From positions 1-46,875 of the forward strand of contig JBEHWO010000009.1 of assembly GCA_040217695.1 (NCBI GenBank): a stretch of 46,875 nucleotides of DNA, in the 5' to 3' direction. Made by a program: the position numbers and the translations under genes. Origin of the DNA: CALARM01 sp040217695 (GTDB taxonomy: Bacteria; Vulcanimicrobiota; SpSt-956; JAKJGF01). Below are positions 1-7,762 of the stretch, piece by piece. Under the pieces are notes generated by a model. That model saw only the letters and a list, made by a program, of their open reading frames with translations, was not told where the DNA came from and made no database searches. Numbering within the stretch: the first letter of the stretch is position 1; each line of letters opens with the position of its first letter.

Positions 1-697
1 GCTTTACTTCTATGGCTTTTTTGTAATTTTCCAGTGCACTGTCATAATCACCTGTCACTTCATAAACTATGCCAAGATTATTATAAGCAAGACCATTTTT
101 TCCGTCTACCTCTATGGCTTTTTTAAATGACATAATGGCAGCTTCAAATTCTTCTCTTTCATAAAGTTCTATGCCCAGTTCAAGATAGGCATTGGAACAA
201 TCAGGCATATTTTCTACTGCTCTCTGACAGGTTATTATGGCATTATAAAAATCTTTCTTCTTTTTATAAGCAGAACCCAGGTTTTTATAGGAGTCGAAAA
301 AATACGGAGCTATTTCTATGGCTTTCTGAAATAATTCCACTGCCGTATTGAGATCTCCCCTGGCACAGTAAATGTTTCCGAGACGATTATAGGCATCTAC
401 ATAATCGGGAGCTATACATATGGATTTTTCATAAAAATTTATGGCATTTTCATAATCACCCTGTGCCCTGTAAACATCACCTTTTTTAAGATATAAAGTA
501 GGTTCGTCAGGAAGTTTTTCCAGAGCAAGATCATATGTTTCAAGAGCATGTTCATAATCGGAAGATTTAAGACATGCTTCTGCCAGATTTATCATGACTA
601 TCATGTTGTCAGGGTCCTTTTTCAGAGTATCTTCATAGGACTCAATGGCTTTTCTGTAATTACCTCTTTTAAAGTAATAATCTCCTCTGGTAGACAT
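1..697 (-). CDS. TPR protein, C-terminus beyond the left edge
   Basis: The reading frame opens with ATG at 697 (MSTRGDYYFKRGNYRKAIES) and stays open to base 1, giving 232 residues of a longer protein. It consists of consecutive 34-residue tetratricopeptide repeats with typical pairs such as NLAEACLKSSDYEHAL, YNRLGNIYCARGDL and YNNLGIVYEVTGDY. There is no signal peptide, so it is probably a cytoplasmic protein-interaction scaffold; the partner is unknown. The start has no Shine-Dalgarno sequence. It lies directly after a heptad block read as GCGTCAC and the stretch TTATA. It is followed on the same strand-side by the HEAT/TPR gene at 779-2875, with a heptad-only gap. Confidence 0.85.
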   Translation of the reverse strand, partial: MSTRGDYYFKRGNYRKAIESYEDTLKKDPDNMIVMINLAEACLKSSDYEHALETYDLALEKLPDEPTLYLKKGDVYRAQGDYENAINFYEKSICIAPDYVDAYNRLGNIYCARGDLNTAVELFQKAIEIAPYFFDSYKNLGSAYKKKKDFYNAIITCQRAVENMPDCSNAYLELGIELYEREEFEAAIMSFKKAIEVDGKNGLAYNNLGIVYEVTGDYDSALENYKKAIEVK

Positions 698-700
698 TAT

Positions 701-800
701 AAGCGTGACGCGTGACGCGTGACGCGTGACGCGTGGTTACACCTCACCTCACAAAATTTGCTTTTCACTTTTCACGACTCACCGGTCAACACTCACCTCA
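701..800. repeat. Heptad block: 4 x GTGACGC facing TCAC-type heptads
   Basis: Positions 705-732 hold four exact GTGACGC copies. They are followed from about 740 to 800 by reverse-oriented degenerate copies (CACCTCA, TTTTCAC, GACTCAC). The second set runs into the 3' end of the HEAT/TPR gene, whose TGA at 779-781 is part of a GTGAGTC-type heptad read on the minus strand. Confidence 0.9.
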
Positions 801-2875
801 CCGAAACACATATCGGCAATCCTGAAATCATCGGCATTATCCATACAATATTTAAAATGTTGCCGCGCTTCATCTTTATTGCCACAGGCCTTATAAAGAT
901 AGGCCATGGCAAACCTGGCAATAATATCATCAGGTTTATCATCCAGTAACTTTTTAAAAGCATTGAAAGGTCTCTGTAAAATATCTTCCCTGTCATCGTC
1001 TGACGTTAAAAAATCAATTATCTGTTCCGGATTAAATTCCAGAGCTTTTCTGTATGATTCTATAGACTTATCTATGTCTCCTGTACTGTAATATATGCCG
1101 CCCATACACCAGAGTAAAGAACCATGGTCTCCTTCCAGAGACATGGCATTATTACATACATTCAGAGCATTATCATACTCTTTATTTCTTTCATAGGCCA
1201 CAGCAAGGGCCGTATGATTTAAAATGCTGGAAGGCTCTAACTCAACTGCCCATCTTAATATATTAATTGCTTTATCGAATTGACCGGATTTGCAGTAAGT
1301 ATTGCCAAGAATGAGATGAGTCAATGTATTTGAAGGTTCTATATCCATGGCAAGTTTTGCCATATCTATTGTTTTTTCCGTATTTCCAAGATGGTCATAT
1401 TCTATGGCAAGGCCCAGGTAAGACATTGTATTTTTCGGATCTATCTTTAAAATCTTTTTATAAGTATTTATAGCTTTCTCTGATTCTCCTGTATGACTGT
1501 AGAGAGAAGCAAGACTGTGACAGGCTTTCAGATTACATGGATTTAATTGTATCGCTTTATTATAATAATCTATAGCTATGAGAAATTCTCCTTTTTCTTT
1601 ATAGAGATTTCCGAGCATGTTATAGTCTGAAGCTACAGGATTCAAGGAAAGTGCCTTTAAGAAAGCCTGTATGGCATGATCGACCATACCGCTCCTGGCA
1701 TATTCTATACCTGACTGTCTGTAATATAAATCATTCTCAGGATCCAGTTTTAGAGCATATTCATAGGCTTCAAGAGCTTTTTTTACATTACCAGTTTCCG
1801 TATAAATATCTCCCAGATCATTATAAAGCCTGCTGTCTTCCCCGTCTTCTTCTATGGCTTTCTCTATCTCTTTTAAGGCAAGCTCATAATTACCTTCTTC
1901 AAGAGCTTTAACGGCAAGATATCTTCTTTCAGGAATACCTCCGAGCTTCATTACAGCTTCATTCAATCTGTAACGGGTCAGGTCAAAACCTTCTGTTTTA
2001 ACCATGGAAAGAAGTTCTGTCAGAGGTTTCAGGGCTCTCGTGTCACCGATTTTGCCAAGTAAATCTATGGCATATCTTCTTACTGACATGTCTTTACTGT
2101 TAAGGGAATCAATAAGAGTATCCAGAGCCCTTCTGTCACCGAAACCTTCCAGTGCTATGGCAGCACAGTAGCGAATATTTTCATCACAGTCGGAAAGGGC
2201 TCCTGCAAGAGGTTCAATGGCATATTTAATACCGGTTGCCCTGAGAGCAAAGACTGCTTCCTTCCTGACAGAAGGATCTGTGTCCTTTAAAGCTTCACTC
2301 AGAGGATGAATTACAGATTTTCCTCCCAGTTGACCGAGAGAAAAAATAGCTTTTTTACGTACTTCCGTAACACTGTCCCACAGAAGTCTTACAAGATGTT
2401 TTCTGGCTTTTTTATCTCCCAGTGTACCCAGGGAAAGAGCAGCATTGGCCCTGACGTAATGGTCTTTATCATATAAAGATTTGATAAGGTGATCGACAGA
2501 TTTTTTATAGCCAGTACTGCCGAGAATCAAAGCAGCATATCTTCTGGAATAAATATTATCGCTTCTGAGAGATTTTAAAAGTAACTTTCCTGCTCCTCTG
2601 CCTGTGAGCTGTATTGCAACACAGGCATGTTCTCTTATCTCTTCATCTTCATCGGAAAGGGTTTCTACAAGAGGCCCTGTGGCACGACTGTCCTTTATCA
2701 ATTCCAGAGCAAGAATAGACTTCTTCTTTAAATCTCTGTCAGAAGATTTCAGGTTCTCGATTATTTCCAGAACCGATTTTTTTCTATTTAATTTCTTAAG
2801 GGATTTCTGCGCTTTTTCCCTGTGAAGACGGGAAGTGCTGTAATCCTCTATAAGTGATGCTATTTCTTTATCCAT
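779..2875 (-). CDS. HEAT-repeat plus TPR scaffold protein
   Basis: The 698-residue protein has two solenoid halves. Residues about 35-320 are HEAT or PBS-lyase-type repeats of about 31 residues with the recurrent pattern VRxxAxxALGxLGDxRAxxPLxxxL. Residues about 325-690 are TPRs such as SRLYNDLGDIYTETGNVKKALEAYEYAL. There is no signal peptide, membrane segment or catalytic motif, so a cytoplasmic scaffolding role is inferred. PBS-lyase HEAT repeats also occur in phycobilisome lyases, but nothing here points to phycobilins. The ATG at 2875 lacks a Shine-Dalgarno sequence and sits 7 nt from a heptad block. The stop codon lies inside a heptad. Confidence 0.9.
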   Translation of the reverse strand: MDKEIASLIEDYSTSRLHREKAQKSLKKLNRKKSVLEIIENLKSSDRDLKKKSILALELIKDSRATGPLVETLSDEDEEIREHACVAIQLTGRGAGKLLLKSLRSDNIYSRRYAALILGSTGYKKSVDHLIKSLYDKDHYVRANAALSLGTLGDKKARKHLVRLLWDSVTEVRKKAIFSLGQLGGKSVIHPLSEALKDTDPSVRKEAVFALRATGIKYAIEPLAGALSDCDENIRYCAAIALEGFGDRRALDTLIDSLNSKDMSVRRYAIDLLGKIGDTRALKPLTELLSMVKTEGFDLTRYRLNEAVMKLGGIPERRYLAVKALEEGNYELALKEIEKAIEEDGEDSRLYNDLGDIYTETGNVKKALEAYEYALKLDPENDLYYRQSGIEYARSGMVDHAIQAFLKALSLNPVASDYNMLGNLYKEKGEFLIAIDYYNKAIQLNPCNLKACHSLASLYSHTGESEKAINTYKKILKIDPKNTMSYLGLAIEYDHLGNTEKTIDMAKLAMDIEPSNTLTHLILGNTYCKSGQFDKAINILRWAVELEPSSILNHTALAVAYERNKEYDNALNVCNNAMSLEGDHGSLLWCMGGIYYSTGDIDKSIESYRKALEFNPEQIIDFLTSDDDREDILQRPFNAFKKLLDDKPDDIIARFAMAYLYKACGNKDEARQHFKYCMDNADDFRIADMCFGEVSVDR

Positions 2876-2879
2876 ATAT

Positions 2880-3040
2880 TACGTGACGCGTGACGCGTGA
2901 CGCGTGACGCGTAAAATTCAGTTTATTAGATTTTTATATTATTTCTATAAAAATTAATCTTTTCCTACTGAGAATAAATAAATAGTGAGTGGTTAAAACC
3001 ACCAGTCACGCGTTACGCGTTACGCGTCACGCATTACACA
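2880..3040. repeat. Inverted pair of heptad blocks around a short hairpin
   Basis: The left arm, 2883-2910, is four GTGACGC units. The right arm, 3005-3039, is GTCACGC, GTTACGC twice, GTCACGC and ATTACAC. The arms are inverted and could pair over about 28 bp. Between them, 2989-3002 is a small palindrome (GTGGTT-AA-AACCAC). The TAA stop of the next minus-strand gene (3034-3036) lies inside the last heptad. Confidence 0.9.
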
Positions 3041-4245
3041 TCCCCGAAATCTTTCTCACTGTAGGTTTTACTTAACATAATCTGTTCATCTATATATTCT
3101 GCCAGGCATTGATTTAAAACAAGTTTTCTATTTCCTTCAAAAACTACTGATATAGCTTTATCTATTTCTGATTTATTTCTCTCTGTAAAGCATTGCCTGA
3201 GAATAGTAATACCTTCTTCCCATTCTGCAAGACCTTCGGAAAGTAATTTATCACCGGTGTAAACCTCCAGAGTCCATTCTTCCGGTGAAATATAAGATTT
3301 TTCGTAATCCTCTCTTACAGAAATGATTGTTTCTCTTATTGAATCAATTATTTTTTTTATATCCTCTTCATCTGTTTCATTATTAAGAAAATTCTCAATT
3401 TTATTGCATATCAGAAGATAATTTGATGTAATAAAATTTTCCTGACATACTCTGTCGCACAGTTCTTCAATCAGTTTCTCCTCGGTCATTGCTGTTTCAT
3501 TCTGAACGGGAATGGTCTGAAAATTTATAAATCTTTCATTCAGCTTCTGCAACTCTTCTATAAAATCAGGCAGTTCTTTCATAAAATCAGGTTCTTCCAT
3601 GAAATCTTCTATTTCATTGACCTTATCAATACATTCTTCTATAAAACAAATAAAACTATTGTCTGAATCATCCCGGTCCTCTGCCACTTCACAGAGTTCT
3701 CTGCCGGTCTGTTTCAATATTTCCGGGAAACCTGTCATAGTTTCACCGGAAGATATATAATTTTTTGCAAATTCTATGAGATTATACAGAGGGCAAGTTT
3801 TCAGTCCTATATCAGAAAGATCACATGATTCGGAAACTACCTGGGGCATCTTATATTTCATATGAGGATGGAAATCAAATGACGGCTCTGTAAATCTCAA
3901 TTGTCCCATAGAACCGGACAGTTTTGCTTTATCAAAAAATTTATTCTCACATACGGGAGGAGGCTTTTCAATGGTATCAAAATATGTCTTTAACACCCTT
4001 AATTTTTCCAGACAGACTCTTAGTTCGGCAGAGCACTGTTCTTCTTCTTCAAGGAGAATAGAAATATCATCTATTATTTCCAGAGATTTTATTATGGCTT
4101 CCGCAGATTTCCTGGACTCTCCGGCCATTTCTTCCATATCTAAAAGATCATTTTCTACAGTTTCCAGAGTAGATAAAAAATTTTCTCTATCAATATGTCC
4201 GGATAGGAAATCTTCAAATTTTACAATAAAATCTGAAAAATACAA
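3034..4245 (-). CDS. Acidic helical protein of unknown function
   Basis: I do not recognise a family for this 403-residue protein. It is acidic and almost entirely predicted helical, with runs such as DISILLEEEEQCSAELRV and KELPDFIEELQKLNERF. It has no signal peptide, membrane segment or metal-binding cysteine pattern. The start is a TTG at 4245, supported by a strong Shine-Dalgarno sequence (AAGGAGG) 8 nt upstream; no in-frame ATG is nearby. Its C-terminus ends FGDV followed by a TAA supplied by a heptad. The acidic helical make-up suggests a protein-binding role, but that is a guess. Confidence 0.75.
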   Translation of the reverse strand: MYFSDFIVKFEDFLSGHIDRENFLSTLETVENDLLDMEEMAGESRKSAEAIIKSLEIIDDISILLEEEEQCSAELRVCLEKLRVLKTYFDTIEKPPPVCENKFFDKAKLSGSMGQLRFTEPSFDFHPHMKYKMPQVVSESCDLSDIGLKTCPLYNLIEFAKNYISSGETMTGFPEILKQTGRELCEVAEDRDDSDNSFICFIEECIDKVNEIEDFMEEPDFMKELPDFIEELQKLNERFINFQTIPVQNETAMTEEKLIEELCDRVCQENFITSNYLLICNKIENFLNNETDEEDIKKIIDSIRETIISVREDYEKSYISPEEWTLEVYTGDKLLSEGLAEWEEGITILRQCFTERNKSEIDKAISVVFEGNRKLVLNQCLAEYIDEQIMLSKTYSEKDFGDV

Positions 4246-4263
4246 AAGGAAAACCTCCTTATA

Positions 4264-4360
4264 AAGCGTGATGCGTAATGCGTGATGCGTAATGCGTGAT
4301 GCGTTATAATCGTGACGCGTAACGCGTAATTGACAATTTCACGACTCACGACTCACTCAT
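4264..4360. repeat. Heptad block, GTGATGC/GTAATGC alternating, with facing TCAC heptads
   Basis: From 4268 to 4302 GTGATGC and GTAATGC alternate for five units. After TTATAATC come GTGACGC and GTAACGC (4312-4325). From about 4338, CACGACT units in the opposite orientation run into the 3' end of the FxLYD-type gene. Confidence 0.9.
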
Positions 4361-5190
4361 TGATTGGTAATTTTTATATTATATGTGGCAGTAAGTTTAC
4401 CCTGTGTAGATATAACAACAAAAGGCGACGTTTCTCCCGGCTGCAGATGGATACCCGGTATATAGGCACTTACTACATCTACAACCTGGCCATTAACATC
4501 GTAGAAAGTAGCCCCTACCTGTACATATCTCAGTTCTTTAGCGCCGGTATTAAGAATTTCTCCCTTTACTATCATATATTTACCATCTACGGAAGACGTA
4601 TTTTTCACGATCTTTATCGTATCTTTACTGCCGCTGGACTTAATATCTACAGGAGCATCCCAGTATTTTAAAATAGAAGTGGAAGGAGACATTTTATATA
4701 TTAAATCACAGTTGGCACACATTATATTTGTACATTTACCTTCATAATTTATTGTAAAAGCAATAATATAATCAGGATAAAGATTGTATATCATCGTCCC
4801 TTCGCCATATTTAGGGTTTCCTTCCGTTACGAAAATATTTCCGTATTCATCGGTAATATCACCTGCATCGTCTCCGACCCTGACGCCTGAGTCCAGAACA
4901 ATATTATCAGCGTTTATCTGCATCTGAACAACTTTATCGTTTGCAGTAAGGCATGTGACGCCTCTGGTAAAATTGTAAATTTTTATATCTGCATTATCAC
5001 TGTTGAGACCGGGCCTGTCTACTTTGGTAAGATTTCCGAGAGCTTCCTTTGCTTTATCAATATTTATTTCTTCTCCGAAAGAAACTACATCGTCAATTCC
5101 TTTAGTAGGATTTAATACATACTTATCTTTTGACCATACAGGCAGAGTAAAAAAACATAGTAAAAGAAAAATCAATAGAGTTTTTAACAT
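4357..5190 (-). CDS. Secreted protein with C-terminal FxLYD-like domain
   Basis: The protein starts with a signal peptide (MLKTLLIFLLLCFFTLPVWS, cleavage near Ser-Lys). Residues about 190-277 resemble the FxLYD domain: VKGEILNTGAKELRYVQVGATFYD, then a stretch ending LQPGETSPF. This is a small extracytoplasmic beta-sandwich of unknown ligand. The middle part (about 40-180) contains one CANCDL cysteine pair and no family I recognise. The start is chosen at ATG 5190 because GAGGTG lies 9 nt upstream; a GTG four codons earlier overlaps that Shine-Dalgarno sequence. The TGA at 4357-4359 belongs to a GTGAGTC-type heptad. The protein probably acts in the envelope or periplasm. Confidence 0.75.
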   Translation of the reverse strand: MLKTLLIFLLLCFFTLPVWSKDKYVLNPTKGIDDVVSFGEEINIDKAKEALGNLTKVDRPGLNSDNADIKIYNFTRGVTCLTANDKVVQMQINADNIVLDSGVRVGDDAGDITDEYGNIFVTEGNPKYGEGTMIYNLYPDYIIAFTINYEGKCTNIMCANCDLIYKMSPSTSILKYWDAPVDIKSSGSKDTIKIVKNTSSVDGKYMIVKGEILNTGAKELRYVQVGATFYDVNGQVVDVVSAYIPGIHLQPGETSPFVVISTQGKLTATYNIKITNQ

Positions 5191-5219
5191 AATATTATTC
5201 ACCTCGTATATTTATGTTC

Positions 5220-5247
5220 GTGACGCGTGACGCGTGACGCGTGACGC
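5220..5247. repeat. Heptad block, 4 x GTGACGC
   Basis: Four exact units are followed by the tail GAGGGCAACGCCGGGG. There is no facing block before the aminotransferase 3' end at 5284, so this intergenic region is an exception to the paired arrangement. Confidence 0.9.
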
Positions 5248-5283
5248 GAGGGCAACGCCGGGGCAAGTATCATAAAAAACTGT

Positions 5284-6492
5284 TTATTTCTGTCTGGTAG
5301 ACAGATATTTTTCCAGCCCTTTTTTTAATATGATAAGAGATTTTTTTATATCATGACAGTTCAGTATATAGGCAAGTCTCAATTCATTCTTTCCCAGGCC
5401 CTGAGTGCCATAAAAACCGTCGAGAGGAGCAAACATAACCGTTTCTCCGTCAATATCAAAATCCCTGAGAAGCCATATGGCAAAATCTTCCGTATCTTTC
5501 ACAGGAAATCTTGCTATCATATAAAAAGCCCCCTGGGGCTTATGAACAAGCACATCGGGAATAGATATAAGTCCTTCATAAAGGGTATCTCTTCTGAGTT
5601 TATATTCATCATAAATACTTTTAAAATAATCTCCGCCCAGTTCATGAAGGGCAATGGCACCAATTTGTTCCAGAGTAGGAGGACAGAGTCTTGCCTGACC
5701 GAATTTCATGACAGCTTCCATCAATTCTTTATTTTTACATACAATACAACCTATCCTTGCTCCGCAGGCAGAAAATCTCTTTGAAATACTGTCAACTACT
5801 ATAGCCCGTTTGTCAATACCCGTGAACTCCATTATACTTGTATGCTTGAGTCCGTCATAAATAAATTCCCTGTAAACTTCATCTGTAATAAGGAATAAAT
5901 TGTATTTTTTTGCAAGTTCTACTACCATTGAGAGTTCTTCTTCAGTGTAAACGGTTCCCGTTGGATTTCCGGGGTTACAGAGCAGAATAGCCCTTGTTTT
6001 ATCCGTGATTTTTTCTTCGAATTTTTCTGCAGGCGGAAGTTTAAAACCTTCTTCTATAAAGGTTGTAAGAGGAATAATATTAACTCCCGCCATAGTCGCA
6101 AAACCGTTATAATTCGTGTAATAAGGTTCGGGAATTATTACCTCTTCTCCGGGATTCATTACTGCAAGAAAGGTAAATATGATTGCTTCACTTCCTGCTG
6201 TGGTGACAAATATATCGTCACTTCTCACATTGAAGCCAAGTCTGTTATAATATTTTTTAAGAGATTCCAGATAAAGACCTATACCGTTGCTCGGTCCGTA
6301 TTTCAATACCTTTTCCCCGTATTTACGAATGGCTTCCCAGTATACGGGCGGTGTTTCTATATCAGGCTGACCTATATTCAGGTGATAAACCTTCATGCCT
6401 CTTCTTTTTGCTTCATCCGCATAGGGAGTAAGTTTTCTTATAGGTGATGCCTGAATATCATAACTTCTCTGTGATAATTTAACTATTGCCAT
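5284..6492 (-). CDS. Class I/II PLP-dependent aminotransferase
   Basis: This 402-residue protein has the normal length and motifs of fold-type I aminotransferases of the aspartate/AlaT group. These are NPGNPTG at 173-179, DEVYREF from Asp204, the PLP lysine Lys238 in SISKRFSACGARIG, and Arg246 after it. It should transfer an amino group between an amino acid and a 2-oxo acid using pyridoxal phosphate in the cytoplasm. The substrate cannot be read from the sequence. The ATG at 6492 has a good Shine-Dalgarno sequence (AAGGAG, 8 nt upstream). No pathway partners lie beside it. Confidence 0.95.
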   Translation of the reverse strand: MAIVKLSQRSYDIQASPIRKLTPYADEAKRRGMKVYHLNIGQPDIETPPVYWEAIRKYGEKVLKYGPSNGIGLYLESLKKYYNRLGFNVRSDDIFVTTAGSEAIIFTFLAVMNPGEEVIIPEPYYTNYNGFATMAGVNIIPLTTFIEEGFKLPPAEKFEEKITDKTRAILLCNPGNPTGTVYTEEELSMVVELAKKYNLFLITDEVYREFIYDGLKHTSIMEFTGIDKRAIVVDSISKRFSACGARIGCIVCKNKELMEAVMKFGQARLCPPTLEQIGAIALHELGGDYFKSIYDEYKLRRDTLYEGLISIPDVLVHKPQGAFYMIARFPVKDTEDFAIWLLRDFDIDGETVMFAPLDGFYGTQGLGKNELRLAYILNCHDIKKSLIILKKGLEKYLSTRQK

Positions 6493-6510
6493 AATAAACT
6501 CCTTTTGTTC

Positions 6511-6736
6511 GTGATGCGTAATGCGTAACGCGTAACGCGTGACGAGAGCATATGTGTATTATTTATGCTCATCTCAGTAATTATATCAATTCGTATTACT
6601 TGAAGCAATAGTAAATTTCAAAGAAGGATTCCGATGAGAAAGGATGAATTTTATTAAGTGAAAAGTGAAAAGTGAAAAGTGAAAAGTGAAACTGCCCATT
6701 ACGCGTCACGCGTTACGCGTTACGCGTCACGCATAT
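6511..6736. repeat. Three heptad blocks and a hairpin element (tail family 3)
   Basis: Block one, 6511-6545, is GTGATGC, GTAATGC, GTAACGC twice, then GTGACGAG. The attached tail holds a hairpin GAGCATA (6546-6552)/TATGCTC (6564-6570) followed by CAGTAATTAT; the same tail recurs near 37421 and 44013. Block two, 6658-6692, is five GTGAAAA units. Block three, 6697-6733, reads in the opposite orientation (GTCACGC/GTTACGC) into the next gene. Confidence 0.9.
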
Positions 6737-6756
6737 AATAATTATTACGAAAAGAG

Positions 6757-7554
6757 TTGATTCTTATTCCTAAAATTTTAATCATAGAAGATGAAAAATC
6801 TCTCTTAAAAGAAATAGAAAATACCCTGGAAAAAGGAAACTTTGATGTGTACACTGCAAAAACAGGGGCAGAAGCATCTGATATTATAAAAAAGAAAAAA
6901 GTGGATGCCATAGTAATAGATATATCTATATCTGATATGGACGGCTGGCTTTTATGTGAGGAAATCAAAAACAATCATGCAGCTATTCCTCTCATAGTTC
7001 TCTATCTTGCAAGTGAACGGGACATGTCGGAATTCAAAAGACTCGGTCTTAAATATACACTCGACAGGCCGGATAATTTCTCGAAACTTGCAGAAATACT
7101 CACAGAACTTTTTCCTGCAGAAGAAGAAGAACTGAAAAAAGAAAATATAAAACTGCTAATAGTTGAAGATGACAGCACAATTTTAAATATTGTAGTATCT
7201 CTTTTCAAGCTGGAAGGCTATAAAGTATGGTCTGCTCCTCACCCATACAGGGCTCTTGAAATACTGGGGGAAAATAATTATGCCATAGATCTTATAGTAT
7301 CCGATGTTATGATGCCAAAAATGGATGGAATAAGTTTTTATCTGAAACTTCAGGAGAATAACTCGACAAAAAATATACCTTTCATTATGCTTACATCAAG
7401 AGATCAATTTGAAGATATAAAAATAGCCTATGATGTGGGAATAAAAGAATATCTGTCAAAACCATTCGACCCTCTGGAACTTGTAAAAAAAGTAGAAGAA
7501 GTGCTTGCTGTGCATAAAAAGAAATATTACAGGGAATATGAACGTGATGCGTAA
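6757..7554 (+). CDS. Protein of two receiver (REC) domains, the first degenerate
   Basis: Residues about 5-118 and 131-252 are two CheY-like receiver domains. The second has a complete site: acidic EDD near the start, Asp183 in VSDVMMP, Thr213 and Lys235 in SKPFDP. The first keeps Asp55 in VIDIS but has Tyr83 where Thr/Ser is expected and Asp103 where the conserved Lys should be, so it is probably a pseudo-receiver. No output domain follows, so it may act by protein contact with a kinase elsewhere. The TTG start at 6757 has only a weak GAAAAGAG before it, so the exact start is uncertain. The C-terminal RDA and TAA stop are encoded by heptads. Confidence 0.85.
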   Translation: MILIPKILIIEDEKSLLKEIENTLEKGNFDVYTAKTGAEASDIIKKKKVDAIVIDISISDMDGWLLCEEIKNNHAAIPLIVLYLASERDMSEFKRLGLKYTLDRPDNFSKLAEILTELFPAEEEELKKENIKLLIVEDDSTILNIVVSLFKLEGYKVWSAPHPYRALEILGENNYAIDLIVSDVMMPKMDGISFYLKLQENNSTKNIPFIMLTSRDQFEDIKIAYDVGIKEYLSKPFDPLELVKKVEEVLAVHKKKYYREYERDA

Positions 7555-7745
7555 TAATCGTTACGCGTAACGCGTGACGCGTGACGCGTGGTTGGTGATG
7601 CGTGACAGGCAAAATCACTTTTCACTTTTCACGACTCACTATTTTATGTAATAGACTTTACTTTTTTTTATTTTGTACTTATATATAATAAACAAAGATT
7701 TACACTTTAATTACGTAATGAAATTAACGCGTCACGCGTCACGAA
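7544..7745. repeat. Heptad blocks flanking the receiver and HD-GYP genes
   Basis: 7544-7606 carries GTGATGC, GTAATAA, GTTACGC, GTAACGC, GTGACGC and further GTGA units. From 7612 to 7640 the orientation reverses (AATCACT, TTTCACT, CACGACTCAC). A last short block of GCGTCAC units at 7729-7744 sits 19 nt before the HD-GYP start codon. Confidence 0.88.
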
Positions 7746-7762
7746 AACAAGGATTATATTTT

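Noticed and set aside
719..949. Short plus-strand ORF beside the HEAT/TPR gene
   Set aside because: It starts in heptads and runs antisense to the 3' end of a clear TPR gene.
7673..7762. N-terminal extension of the HD-GYP gene
   Set aside because: It translates heptads (LTRHASRK); ATG 7763 has its own Shine-Dalgarno sequence.
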